Of a stretch of DNA of 64,000 nucleotides, positions 19,175-28,054 are shown one piece after another. Made by a program: the position numbers and the translations under genes. The DNA comes from Novosphingobium capsulatum NBRC 12533 (GTDB taxonomy: Bacteria > Pseudomonadota > Alphaproteobacteria > Sphingomonadales > Sphingomonadaceae): the NCBI RefSeq assembly GCF_001598375.1, contig NZ_BCYV01000014.1, positions 1 through 64,000 on the forward strand, in the 5' to 3' direction. Positions within the stretch are counted from its first letter, which is position 1. Every line of letters starts with the position of its first letter. The notes under the pieces were generated by a model. It ran no database searches. It saw only the letters and a program-made list of their open reading frames with translations, and was not told where the DNA came from.

Positions 19175-20407
19175 ATGTCGGACACCATCCTTGCCGGCGC
19201 GTCCGCGCGCCAGGCGTCTCAGCCATCGGCGCAAACGCCACGCCCGGTTCTGGGCAATGCCCTGATCCTGGCGATGGCCGCCACCACCGGCCTCGCCGTC
19301 GCCAATATCTATTACAACCAGCCGATGCTCGGCCTGATCGAGACCAGCATGCCCAGCGGGCTGACGGCGCTGGTGCCCACGGTCACCCAGCTGGGCTATG
19401 CCCTGGGGCTGTTCCTGCTGGTGCCATTGGGCGACCGGGTCGAGCGGCGCGGACTGATCGTGCTGCAATTCCTGCTGCTGTCGGTGGCACTGGTGCTCGC
19501 CGCCGTCGCGCCCACGCCCGCGCTGCTGCTCGGTGCCTCGCTCGTGCTTGGCGCGCTGGCCACCGTGGCGCAGCAGATCGTGCCCTTTGCCGCGCATCTG
19601 GCCCCGGCCGAACGCAGCGGCGCGGTGATCGGCAAAGTCATGGCCGGGTTGCTCTGTGGCATCCTGCTCAGCCGCACCTTGGCCGGCTTCGTGGCCGAAC
19701 ATGCCGGCTGGCGCGCGATGTTCTGGCTAGGCGTGCCGCTCGCGCTGATCGCGGCGGCGATCCTGCGGGCGATGCTGCCCACTTCGCGCGCCAAGGGTGA
19801 CCACCACGGCGAAGGGCCGCGCTATGCCCAGCTCCTTGCCTCGCTGTGGCACCTGTGGCGCCGCCACCGCGCGCTGCGCCTGGCGACGCTGACGCAGGGC
19901 CTGCTGTTTGCCGCGTTCAGCGCATTCTGGAGCATTCTTGCCCTGCGCCTGGCGCAAGTAGGCCAGGGCGCGGGCGTGGCCGGGCTGTTTGGCGTGATCG
20001 GCGCCGTGGGCATTCTCGCCGCGCCGATGGCCGGGCATGTTGCCGACCGGCGCGGGCCCCATGCCACGATCGTGGTGGGCGTGGCGCTGATGGTGGTGGC
20101 CTGGATCATCGCCATGACCTTTTCGGGCGTGGTTGGCCTGGCGCTGGCCTGCGTGGTGCTCGACCTTGCCGTGCAAAGCGCGCTGATTTCGCATCAGCAT
20201 ATCGTCTATGCGCTGGACCAAGGCGCCCGCGCGCGGCTCAACACGCTGTTCATGGGTGGCATGTTCCTGCTGGGTGCGGCTGGCTCTGCCCTGGCGGCGC
20301 TGGCCTGGCACGGCGCGGCCTGGACCGGGGTGAGCGTGCTCGGCCTGGCGCTGGGCATGGGGGCGGGGCTGGTCAACTGGCTGGCGCGGCGTCCGCAGGA
20401 AGCATAA
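19175..20407 (+). CDS. MFS transporter, efflux type
   Basis: Major facilitator transporter of 410 residues with about twelve helices. Helix 1 holds AMAATTGLAVANIYYNQPMLG, split here by its loops, and loop 2-3 has LGDRVERRGLIV, the MFS motif A form. The subgroup resembles small-molecule exporters rather than sugar carriers. Start at ATG 19175; a longer frame from 19061 would run through a likely promoter area. The LysR gene upstream on the same strand may control it. It is convergent with purU; the gap of 99 bases holds a 14-bp palindrome (20437-20450) and the purU terminator. Confidence 0.88.
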   Translation: MSDTILAGASARQASQPSAQTPRPVLGNALILAMAATTGLAVANIYYNQPMLGLIETSMPSGLTALVPTVTQLGYALGLFLLVPLGDRVERRGLIVLQFLLLSVALVLAAVAPTPALLLGASLVLGALATVAQQIVPFAAHLAPAERSGAVIGKVMAGLLCGILLSRTLAGFVAEHAGWRAMFWLGVPLALIAAAILRAMLPTSRAKGDHHGEGPRYAQLLASLWHLWRRHRALRLATLTQGLLFAAFSAFWSILALRLAQVGQGAGVAGLFGVIGAVGILAAPMAGHVADRRGPHATIVVGVALMVVAWIIAMTFSGVVGLALACVVLDLAVQSALISHQHIVYALDQGARARLNTLFMGGMFLLGAAGSALAALAWHGAAWTGVSVLGLALGMGAGLVNWLARRPQEA

Positions 20408-20436
20408 AAGAATAATAATTACAGATGTATATGGGA

Positions 20437-20450
20437 TTTCCCCGGGGAAA
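20437..20450. repeat. Short perfect palindrome after the MFS gene
   Basis: TTTCCCCGGGGAAA, a 14-bp perfect palindrome 30 bases after the MFS stop codon. It may fold as a weak transcript-end hairpin. A second half-like CTCCGGGGAAATT follows at about 20462. Confidence 0.4.
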
Positions 20451-20475
20451 CCTTGCGGTTGCTCCGGGGAAATTC

Positions 20476-20511
20476 CTAAAAATGCTGCACTGCACAATAA
20501 TGCAGTTCAGC
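20476..20511 (-). terminator. Intrinsic terminator of purU
   Basis: Read on the minus strand, GCTGAACTGCA (20511 to 20501) pairs with TGCAGTGCAGC (20494 to 20484) with one mismatch, followed by ATTTTTAGG. The first arm overlaps the purU stop codon. Confidence 0.65.
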
Positions 20512-21403
20512 CAAACACGATGGTCTTGTTGCCATCGACCATCACGCGCCGTTCGATATGCCACGACACCGCGCGGGCCAGCACCTGGCATTCCACGTCA
20601 CGGCCCAGCGCCACCAGCGTGTCGGGCGCATGGACATGGCTGACGCGGCGCACGTCCTGCTCGATGATCGGCCCTTCATCCAGGTCGGTCGTGACATAGT
20701 GCGCGGTGGCGCCGATGATCTTCACCCCGCGCTCGTGCGCCTGGTGATAGGGCTTGGCGCCCTTGAAGCTGGGCAGGAAGCTGTGGTGGATATTGATGCA
20801 GCGCCCCGCCACCTTGGCGCAGAGCATCGGCGAGAGTATCTGCATGTAGCGCGCCAGCACCACCAGATCGGGCTGCGTCTCGTCGATCAGCGCGGCAAAG
20901 CGGGCTTCCTGCGCGGCTTTGCCATCCGGCTTGGTCGGCAGGTGGTGATAGGGCAGGCCGCTCCATTCGACAAAGCTGCGCATGTCATCATGGTTGGAAA
21001 CCACGCCGACGATATCGACCGGCAGCAGCCCGGCGCGCCAGCGGTGCAGCAGATCGAACAGGCAGTGCCCGAATTTCGATACCGCCAGCAGCAGGCGCGG
21101 GCGTTGGGCCATGTCGTGCAGCGACCAGTCCATGGCAAAGCGATCGGCGATCGGGGCAAAGCGCTGGCGCAGCGTGGCCACATCGGGCAGCGGCGCGCCA
21201 TCGCCGGCAAACGCGGTGCGCATGGCGAACTGGCCCTTGGTGCCGTTGTTGAAATGATTGGATTCGGTGATCGTGGCCCCCTGTTCCGCCAGGAAGCCGG
21301 CCACCGCCGCGACGATGCCGCGCTGATCGGCGCAGCGCAGCAAGAGGGCCTGACCTGGCATGGCCAGCGCCCCCGGATCAACAATTCCGGTCATGCTTTG
21401 CAT
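20507..21403 (-). CDS. purU: Formyltetrahydrofolate deformylase
   Basis: PurU, 298 residues, hydrolyses 10-formyl-THF to THF and formate. An N-terminal ACT domain (LLLRCADQRGIVAAVAGFL) is followed by the formyltransferase-like catalytic domain with GVVSNHDDMRS, the active-site NIHHSFLPSFKGA and a late HYVTTDLDEGPIIEQD with catalytic Asp. The start may be MQSMTG at 21403 or an internal ATG (MPGQALLL). It is divergent from soxB across 149 bases. Sarcosine oxidase charges THF with C1 units, and PurU releases C1 units as formate, so the two belong together in N-methyl compound breakdown. Confidence 0.94.
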   Translation of the reverse strand: MQSMTGIVDPGALAMPGQALLLRCADQRGIVAAVAGFLAEQGATITESNHFNNGTKGQFAMRTAFAGDGAPLPDVATLRQRFAPIADRFAMDWSLHDMAQRPRLLLAVSKFGHCLFDLLHRWRAGLLPVDIVGVVSNHDDMRSFVEWSGLPYHHLPTKPDGKAAQEARFAALIDETQPDLVVLARYMQILSPMLCAKVAGRCINIHHSFLPSFKGAKPYHQAHERGVKIIGATAHYVTTDLDEGPIIEQDVRRVSHVHAPDTLVALGRDVECQVLARAVSWHIERRVMVDGNKTIVFG

Positions 21404-21552
21404 TCCCCCCGGCGGGCCGGCCGTGTGCCGCCCGCGCTTTCACGCCCTGCAAAGGCCGGTCGCCGCGCGTTTTTGGCAAATCACATTTTCGGCCATGGGG
21501 ATGACATTTTTAGACGCGACGGGATCGCCCTGCGCCACTTACCCATGATGGC

Positions 21553-22839
21553 GTGACAGGAACCCGATCAACCCGCTGGCCACAGGGCCGCTATTCCGCG
21601 CTGGCCTTGCTGCGTGGCGCGCTGGGCGGCCATCGCCACTGGGGCCGTGCCTGGCGCGCGGCAGAGCCACGCGCGAGCTATGACGTGGTGATCATCGGCG
21701 GCGGCGCGCACGGCCTGGCCACGGCCTATTACCTGGCGAGCCAGCACGGCATCCGCAATGTGGCGGTGGTGGAAAAAGGCTGGATCGGCGGCGGCAACAC
21801 CGGCCGCAACACCACGATCGTGCGGTCCAACTATCGCCAGGCCCCGCTGCAGCGTCTGCTCGAGCATTCGCTCAAGCTGTGGGAAGGCCTGTCTGACGAA
21901 CTGAACTACAACGTCATGTTCTCGCCGCGCGGTGCGCTGTTCCTGGGGCATTCCGATGCCGACATGACGCGTCTGGCCGAACGCGGCGACAGCTTGCGGG
22001 CGATGGGCATCGATGCCGAACTGATGGACGTGGATGCGGTGCGCCGCCTGGTGCCGCTGCTCGATTTTTCCCCCCATGCGCGCTGGCCGATCCAGGGCGG
22101 GATGATCCAGCATCGCGGCGGCACCGCGCGGCACGATGCCGTGGCCTGGGGCTATGCCCGCGCGGCCGACAACCTGGGCGTGGACGTGATCGAGAATTGC
22201 GAGGTGACCGGCTTTGTCCGCGAGGGCGACCGCGTGACCGGCATCGAGACCACGCGCGGCGCAATCGCGGCGGGCAAGGTGGCAATCTGCGTGGCGGGCA
22301 ACAGCGGCCATGTCGCGGGCCTTGCCGGACTGCGCCTGCCGATCGAAAGCCACACGCTGCAGGCCTATGTCACCGAGCCGGTCAAGCCGATGATCGATAC
22401 GGTGATCATGTCGCAATCGCTGCACTGCTATATCTCGCAATCCGACAAGGGCGGGATCGTGGCGGGCGGCGATCCCGATGGCTTTCCCAGCTATGCCCAG
22501 CGCGGCCAGCCAGTGCGGCTGGAAGATGCGATCGCCCAGGCGATTGCCCTGGTGCCGGCGCTCAGCCGGTTGCGCATGGTGCGCTGCTGGTCGGGCGTGA
22601 CCGACATGAGCTTTGACGGCTCGCCGATCATCGGCGACCTGCCGCTGCGCAACCTCTATATCAACGGCGGCTGGTGCTATGGCGGGTTCAAGGCGACGCC
22701 GGGATCGGGGCATCTCTATGCCCACCACCTCGCCACGGGCCAGCCGCACCCGATCGCCGCGCCGTTCGACCTGCCGCGCTTTGCCCAGGGGCGCACCATC
22801 GACGAAGCGGGCGTTGGCCCGATGCCGCAGCACCGCTGA
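21553..22839 (+). CDS. soxB: Heterotetrameric sarcosine oxidase beta subunit
   Basis: Beta subunit (428 residues) of the four-part sarcosine oxidase, which oxidises sarcosine to glycine and passes C1 to THF. The FAD fold is seen in YDVVIIGGGAHGLATAYYLA near residue 40. The GGTARHDAVAWG segment near residue 195 includes the His to which FMN is covalently bound in studied homologues. The N-terminal RYSALALLRGALGGHRHW is typical. The only in-frame start is GTG at 21553; nearby ATGs at 21545 and 21548 are in other frames. It is followed by soxD, soxA and soxG in close order. Confidence 0.95.
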   Translation: MTGTRSTRWPQGRYSALALLRGALGGHRHWGRAWRAAEPRASYDVVIIGGGAHGLATAYYLASQHGIRNVAVVEKGWIGGGNTGRNTTIVRSNYRQAPLQRLLEHSLKLWEGLSDELNYNVMFSPRGALFLGHSDADMTRLAERGDSLRAMGIDAELMDVDAVRRLVPLLDFSPHARWPIQGGMIQHRGGTARHDAVAWGYARAADNLGVDVIENCEVTGFVREGDRVTGIETTRGAIAAGKVAICVAGNSGHVAGLAGLRLPIESHTLQAYVTEPVKPMIDTVIMSQSLHCYISQSDKGGIVAGGDPDGFPSYAQRGQPVRLEDAIAQAIALVPALSRLRMVRCWSGVTDMSFDGSPIIGDLPLRNLYINGGWCYGGFKATPGSGHLYAHHLATGQPHPIAAPFDLPRFAQGRTIDEAGVGPMPQHR

Positions 22840-22854
22840 GGGGGAGAGCAGGCC

Positions 22855-23118
22855 ATGATGCTGATCGATTGCCCCCATTGCGGGCCGCGCGCGCAGGAAG
22901 AGTTCACCTATGAGCGCACGCGCGACAGCGTGGTGCCGCTCGATGCCGCGCCGGCCGCGGCGATGGCCACGCTCTATGCCCGCGCCAATCCGCGCGGCGA
23001 GGAGGACGAGATCTGGCGCCACACCCTGGGTTGCCGTGGCTGGCTGGAACTGCGGCGCCACCGCATGACCCACGCCATCGTGGCAGTGCGCCCGCTGGGC
23101 CCGGCGGTGCTGCCATGA
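22855..23118 (+). CDS. soxD: Sarcosine oxidase delta subunit
   Basis: Small zinc-binding delta subunit, 87 residues. Cys6, Cys9, His56 and Cys60 have the spacing of the known zinc ligands of bacterial sarcosine oxidase (pattern CxxC and HxxxC). The stretch FTYERTRDSVVP and the WLELRRHRMTH C-terminal part fit the family. It lies 15 bases after soxB and overlaps soxA by 4 bases (ATGA). Confidence 0.93.
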   Translation: MMLIDCPHCGPRAQEEFTYERTRDSVVPLDAAPAAAMATLYARANPRGEEDEIWRHTLGCRGWLELRRHRMTHAIVAVRPLGPAVLP

Positions 23119-25994
23119 GCGGCGCTGCGCTGACGTTCACGTTCGACGGCAAGACCTATGCCGCGCGGCCGGGGCAGACCCTGGCGGCGGCGCTGCTCGA
23201 CAACGGCGTTGCCGTGGTGGCGCGCAGCTTCAAGTATCACCGCCCGCGCGGCGTGATGGCGGCAGGCGTGGAAGAACCATCGGCGCTGGTCACAGTGGGT
23301 GAGGGCGGGCGGGCCGAGCCCAATACCCGCGCCACCGACGTGTTCGTCTATCAAGGCCTGGTGGCGCGCAGCCAGAATGTCTGGCCCAGCCTGGCGTTTG
23401 ACGTGGGCGCGATCAATGGCCTGGCATCGCGGCTGATCCCGGCAGGCTTTTACTACAAGACCTTTTTCGGGCCGCCGCGCCGCTGGATGGTCTATGAGCG
23501 GTTCATCCGCAAGGCCGCTGGCCTGGGCCCGGCACCGGCCGATGCCGATCCCGACAGTTTTGACCACCGCGCCGCGTTTTGTGACGTGCTGGTGGTGGGC
23601 GCCGGGCCAGCCGGCCTGGCTGCCGCGCTGGCTGCGACGCAGGCGGGCCAGCGCGTGATGCTGGTGGAGCAGGACAGCGTGCCCGGCGGCGCGCTGCTGC
23701 GCGAGGATGTGCGCATCGATGGCGTGGGCGGGCCCGAGTGGGCCGCGCAGGCCGTGGCGCAGATTCGCGCGGGCGGCGGGCGCGTGCTGCTGCGCGCCAC
23801 GGCGACCGGCTATTGGGATGGCAACCTGGTTTCGGTGGTGCAGCGCCTGGCCGAGCCGGGGCAGGTGCCGGCGGCGGCCGCGCCGGTGCAGCGCCTGTGG
23901 AAAGTGCGCTGCGGCAAGGTCTTGCTGGCCACCGGCGCGATCGAGCGGCCGCTGGCCTTTGGCGGCAACGACCGCCCCGGGGTGATGCTGGCGCAGGCCG
24001 TGCGCGCCTATGTGCGGCGCCATGGCGTGGTGCCGGGGCGCCGCGCGGTGGTGGCGACCAGCAACGACGATGGTTATCGCACCGCCTTTGCCCTGGCCGA
24101 TGCCGGGGCGCAGGTGGTGGCGGTGCTCGACAGCCGCGCCGCGCCTGACAGCGCGATCGTCGATCAGGCGCGCGGCCGCTTTGCCGTGCTGACCGATGCC
24201 CGGCCGATCGATACCCGCGCGCGGGGCCAGCGGCTGGCCACGGTGATCGCGCAAGTGGGCGGCGGCGAGCAGCGCCTGGCGGCCGATCTGCTGGCGATGT
24301 CGGGCGGGTTCACCCCCGTGGCGCATCTGCACAAGCAGGCCGGGGGCGATCTGGCGTGGGACGCGGCGGCCCAAGCCTTTGTGCCCGGCACGGCGCGGCA
24401 GGCGCAGGCCAGCATCGGCGCGGCGGCGGGCGGGCACGACCTGGCCGCGATCCTGGCGCAGGGCTGGGCCGCGGGCAGCGGCGGGGCGCCGCGCGGCTTT
24501 GCCGTGGACGATCCGCTGGGCATGGGCACGCCGGCCGGCGCGGCCGAGGTGCCGCAGGCCGCGCGCGGCAAGGCCTTTGTCGATTTCCAGAACGATGTGA
24601 CGCTCAGCGATATCGATCTGGCCTGGCGCGAAGGCTATCGCTCGGTCGAGCATCTCAAGCGCTATACCACGCTGGGCATGGGCACCGACCAGGGCAAGAC
24701 CGGCAATATGGCGGCGCTGGCCCGGCTGGCCCAGGCGCAGGGCGTGGATATTCCGCAGGCCGGGCTGACCACGTTTCGTCCGCCCTATACGCCCACCACG
24801 CTGGGCGCGTTTGCCGGGGCGGCGGTGGGCGAGCATGCCGGGCCAGTGCGGCGCCTGCGCCTGCACCAGGCGCACGATGATCTGGGCGCGGCGTGGCAGC
24901 CGGTGGGCTATTGGTTTCGCCCGCGCAGCTATCCACGCGCCGGGGAAAGCCTGGGCGCGGCATCGCTGCGCGAGGCGCGCATGGTGCGGCAAAGCCTGGG
25001 CATGGTGGATGTTTCCACGCTGGCCACGTTCGAGGTGAGTGGCCCGGATGCCGCCGCGTTGCTCGAAATGGCCTGCGCCACCACGATCGGCCGCCTGGGG
25101 GTGGGGCGCGGGCGCTATACCGTGATGCTGCGCGAAGATGGCCTGGTGATGGACGATGGCACCGCCTGGCGCCTGGCCGAGCAGCGCTATCTCCTCACCA
25201 GTTCGACCGGCGGGGCAGACCGCATGGCGCAGCACCTGTCGTGGTTGCGCAACGTGATGGCGCCGCATTTGAAGGTCAGCGTGGTCAACGTGCAGGAGCA
25301 TCTGGGCGCGGTGGCGCTGGCCGGGCCACAAGCGGCGCGCGTGCTGGCCGGGCTGACCGGTGCGGAAGCACCGGCGCACATGCGCTGTACCCGCGCGGTG
25401 CTGGCCGGGGTGGACGTGCTGATCCTGGCGGCAAGCTATAGCGGGGAGCGCGCGTTCGAGGTCTATGCCCCTGGGCACCAGCTGCGCGCGGTGTGGAATG
25501 CGCTGCACGGCGCGGCGGTGGCGGCCGGTGGCGGCGCCTATGGCCTCGATGCCATGGACCACTTGCGCGTGGAAAAGGGCCACGTGGTGATTGGCGCTGA
25601 AGTGGACGGGCGCGTCAGCGCGCACGACATTGGCCTGGGCGGTATGCTGCGCAAGAGCGGCGGTTTTGTTGGCTGGCAGGGGCAGCAGCGCCTGGCGATC
25701 GCCACGGCCAGCGGGCGGCGCCAGCTGGTAGGCCTGACGGTGATCGGCGGCCAGGCCCTGCCCGAAGGCGCGATGCTGGTGACACAGGAAGGGCAGGAAC
25801 CGCTGGGCCATGTCACCACCGCCGCGCCGCGCGTGGCGGGCGAGGGCTGGATCGGCCTGGCGCTGTTGAGCGATGGCAGGGCCCGCGATGGGCAGGAACT
25901 GCTCGCCTGGTCGGCCACGCGAAACCTGCGCGTGCCGGTGCGGGTGTGTGATCCGGTGTTCTATGACCGTGAAGGGGCGCGTTATCGTGATTGA
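23115..25994 (+). CDS. soxA: Sarcosine oxidase alpha subunit
   Basis: Alpha subunit, 959 residues, near the usual length. The N-terminal ferredoxin-like fold (FTFDGKTYAARPGQTLAAALL) is followed by the NAD-binding VVGAGPAGLAAALAAT near residue 160. The C-terminal third is GcvT-like and binds folate, starting near RRLRLHQAHDDLGA. The ATG at 23115 overlaps the soxD stop. A longer in-frame start at 23031 lies inside soxD and is unlikely. It completes the THF-linked oxidation with soxB/D/G. Confidence 0.95.
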   Translation: MSGAALTFTFDGKTYAARPGQTLAAALLDNGVAVVARSFKYHRPRGVMAAGVEEPSALVTVGEGGRAEPNTRATDVFVYQGLVARSQNVWPSLAFDVGAINGLASRLIPAGFYYKTFFGPPRRWMVYERFIRKAAGLGPAPADADPDSFDHRAAFCDVLVVGAGPAGLAAALAATQAGQRVMLVEQDSVPGGALLREDVRIDGVGGPEWAAQAVAQIRAGGGRVLLRATATGYWDGNLVSVVQRLAEPGQVPAAAAPVQRLWKVRCGKVLLATGAIERPLAFGGNDRPGVMLAQAVRAYVRRHGVVPGRRAVVATSNDDGYRTAFALADAGAQVVAVLDSRAAPDSAIVDQARGRFAVLTDARPIDTRARGQRLATVIAQVGGGEQRLAADLLAMSGGFTPVAHLHKQAGGDLAWDAAAQAFVPGTARQAQASIGAAAGGHDLAAILAQGWAAGSGGAPRGFAVDDPLGMGTPAGAAEVPQAARGKAFVDFQNDVTLSDIDLAWREGYRSVEHLKRYTTLGMGTDQGKTGNMAALARLAQAQGVDIPQAGLTTFRPPYTPTTLGAFAGAAVGEHAGPVRRLRLHQAHDDLGAAWQPVGYWFRPRSYPRAGESLGAASLREARMVRQSLGMVDVSTLATFEVSGPDAAALLEMACATTIGRLGVGRGRYTVMLREDGLVMDDGTAWRLAEQRYLLTSSTGGADRMAQHLSWLRNVMAPHLKVSVVNVQEHLGAVALAGPQAARVLAGLTGAEAPAHMRCTRAVLAGVDVLILAASYSGERAFEVYAPGHQLRAVWNALHGAAVAAGGGAYGLDAMDHLRVEKGHVVIGAEVDGRVSAHDIGLGGMLRKSGGFVGWQGQQRLAIATASGRRQLVGLTVIGGQALPEGAMLVTQEGQEPLGHVTTAAPRVAGEGWIGLALLSDGRARDGQELLAWSATRNLRVPVRVCDPVFYDREGARYRD

Positions 25995-26481
25995 GCTTTC
26001 GGTTCACGATGCCGCCGATGTACTGGCGCTGGAGCTGTGGGATACTGCTGGTGCGCCTGCGGTGGCGCAGGCGCTGGGCTTTGCCCTGCCGCCGGCCGGG
26101 CGCAGCGCCGGCGATGATCAGCGGCGCGCCATGCGTTTTGAACCCACGGTGTGGCTGGTGGAAGGCGCCGCGATCGACCGCGCCGCGCTGGACGCGGCCG
26201 TGGCGGATCATGGCGCAGTGACGCCGATTGGCGGCGGGTTGGTGCGGGTGCGGCTGGTGGGTGCCGCCTGGCGCGGCCTGCTGATGCACGATGGCGTGTT
26301 CGATGCCGAAAATCCCGCGTTTGCGCCGGGCTGTACGGCCGCCACGGTAATCGCGCATGTGGCGGTGCGCCTCAACGTGGTGGCGCCCGATCGCTGCGAC
26401 GCGCTGGTGCCGGCGAGCCTCGCCGATGGCCTGATCGCGCGCTGGCGCGAGGTGGCGGCAAGGGTAGATACGCCGGCATGA
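25987..26481 (+). CDS. soxG: Sarcosine oxidase gamma subunit
   Basis: Gamma subunit of sarcosine oxidase, about 164 residues, slightly short. The domain is a truncated GcvT-like fold with RFEPTVWLVEGAA and the terminal VRLNVVAPDRCDALVPASLADGL, split here by loops. The best start is GTG at 25987, which follows GAAGGGGCGCGTTATC and overlaps soxA by 8 bases. An ATG at 25963 without a ribosome binding site would add 8 residues. Last gene of soxBDAG. Confidence 0.85.
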   Translation: MIELSVHDAADVLALELWDTAGAPAVAQALGFALPPAGRSAGDDQRRAMRFEPTVWLVEGAAIDRAALDAAVADHGAVTPIGGGLVRVRLVGAAWRGLLMHDGVFDAENPAFAPGCTAATVIAHVAVRLNVVAPDRCDALVPASLADGLIARWREVAARVDTPA

Positions 26482-26522
26482 CCCTGCGAAGGTGAAAGGA
26501 TTAGGCACAAGAGACTGGATTG

Positions 26523-26636
26523 TATCGCATTGATCTCGTCATCCCGGGCTTGACCCGGGATCCCGCTGCCTGTTCCTGCGAGAAGGCAAGAAAGCGGGAC
26601 CCCGGGTCAAGCCCGGGGTGACGGAATTGCGATAAA
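26523..26636. repeat. Inverted-repeat element, type A copy 1
   Basis: Two arms of about 44 bases face each other (26523-26566 and 26594-26636). Each contains TCATCCCGGGCTTGACCCGG or a close variant and ends inward in CCCGCT. A sister element with the same core occurs at 41551-41634. It lies after soxG, before an MFS gene on the same strand, and could act as a terminator. No transposase is present. Confidence 0.75.
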
Positions 26637-26695
26637 TTCGGGTTTTGCCATGCTGGGCGAACGAGAACAGAGCCAGTGGCCGGGGAGAAAAGACA

Positions 26696-28054
26696 ATGCG
26701 CGATGGTGAGGCAATGCTGGCCCCGGTTCCGCCCGTGATGGGTGCGCGCGGGCCTGCGCCTGTGGCATCGGCCCGGCAATGGTATGTGCTGGTGCTGCTG
26801 TCGCTGGTCTATGCGATGAACATTGCCGATCGCTATGTCATCACCACGGTGATGGAATCGATCCGGCTCGATCTCAAGCTGACCGATTCGGGCGTGGCCC
26901 TGCTCACCGGCGTGGCGCTGGCGCTGTTCTATGTGACGATCGGCATTCCGGTGTCGGCGCTGGCCGATCGCTTCAACCGGCGCAATATCATTTCCGGCGC
27001 GCTGCTGCTGTGGTCGGGCCTGACCATTCTGACCGGGCTGTCTGCTACCTTTGGGCAGATGCTGCTGGCGCGCATTGGCGTGGGCATTGGCGAAAGCGGC
27101 GGCACCCCGCCATCCACCTCGATGCTGGCAGACTATTTCCGGCCGGCGCAGCGACCGGCGGCGCTGACCGTCTATGCCCTGGGGTCGTGCCTGGGGGCAT
27201 GGATCGGCGCGGACGTGGCCGGGCGTGTGGCCGATCTCTATGGCTGGCGCCATGCGTTCCTGGCGCTGGGCGTGCCCGGCGTGGTGCTGGCGGCGCTGAT
27301 TTTCCTGACCGTGCGCGAGCCGCGCCGCGGGGCGATGGATGCGCCGCGTGCAGCCGACGCCGCACCTGCCGCGCCGCGCCTGCCCTTGTTGCGCGCGCTG
27401 GCGTTCCTGCTGCGCCAGCGCGCCACCATGCACCTGATGATGGGCGGCGCGGTGACGGCGCTGTGGGGCTGGGGCCTGATGTGGTGGACGCCCACCTATC
27501 TGCAGCGCGCCTATGGCCTGACGGCGGGCCAGGCGGGAGAGATCCTGGGGCCGATGCACCTGATCGCCGGCAGCCTGGCAACCGTGGCCACGGCCGTGCT
27601 GATGGCCAGCAAGGCCATGGCCGATCCGCGCCGCGTGCTGATCCTGATGGCGGTGGTGGTGGCGGTGATCACCGTGCCATCGTTCTTCATCTTCTGGACG
27701 CATGATCTGGGCGTGGCCAAGCTGTGTCTGTGGCTGTTCGTGCCGGCGATGTATTTCTATATCGGCCCTTCGTTCGGACTGTTGCAGAACGTGGTGCCCG
27801 CGCAGATGCGCGCCACGGCCTGTGCGCTCACGCTGCTCATGGCCAATATCGCCAACCTGGTGATCGCGCCGCAGTTCGTCGGCCTGGTCAGCGATCATAT
27901 GGCCGGTGGCCATGGCGCCGATGCCGCATCGCTGCGCATCGCGCTGCTGATCCTGGCGCCCACCGGCCTGTGGGCGGCATGGCATTACTGGGCCGCGACG
28001 CGCAATATCCTGGCTGAACAGGCGCGCGCCACCGCCGGTGACCACGCCGCCTAA
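26696..28054 (+). CDS. MFS transporter, organic-acid/spinster type
   Basis: Major facilitator carrier of 452 residues with about twelve helices. Early NIADRYVITTVMESIRLDL and the loop ALADRFNRRNII with the MFS motif A are visible, as is GIGESGGTPPSTSMLADYF, common in spinster-like carriers found in sphingomonad catabolic clusters. The ATG at 26696 follows GGGGAGAAAAGACA; the in-frame ATG at 26645 is inside the palindromic element's flank. It likely moves the organic substrate of the neighbouring ligase/P450 block, by context only. The stop overlaps the convergent ligase gene by 4 bases. Confidence 0.88.
   Translation: MRDGEAMLAPVPPVMGARGPAPVASARQWYVLVLLSLVYAMNIADRYVITTVMESIRLDLKLTDSGVALLTGVALALFYVTIGIPVSALADRFNRRNIISGALLLWSGLTILTGLSATFGQMLLARIGVGIGESGGTPPSTSMLADYFRPAQRPAALTVYALGSCLGAWIGADVAGRVADLYGWRHAFLALGVPGVVLAALIFLTVREPRRGAMDAPRAADAAPAAPRLPLLRALAFLLRQRATMHLMMGGAVTALWGWGLMWWTPTYLQRAYGLTAGQAGEILGPMHLIAGSLATVATAVLMASKAMADPRRVLILMAVVVAVITVPSFFIFWTHDLGVAKLCLWLFVPAMYFYIGPSFGLLQNVVPAQMRATACALTLLMANIANLVIAPQFVGLVSDHMAGGHGADAASLRIALLILAPTGLWAAWHYWAATRNILAEQARATAGDHAA

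Noticed and set aside
22974..25811. Minus-strand ORF of 945 codons opposite soxA
   Set aside because: Composition shadow of soxA; the soxA protein has clear family motifs on the plus strand.
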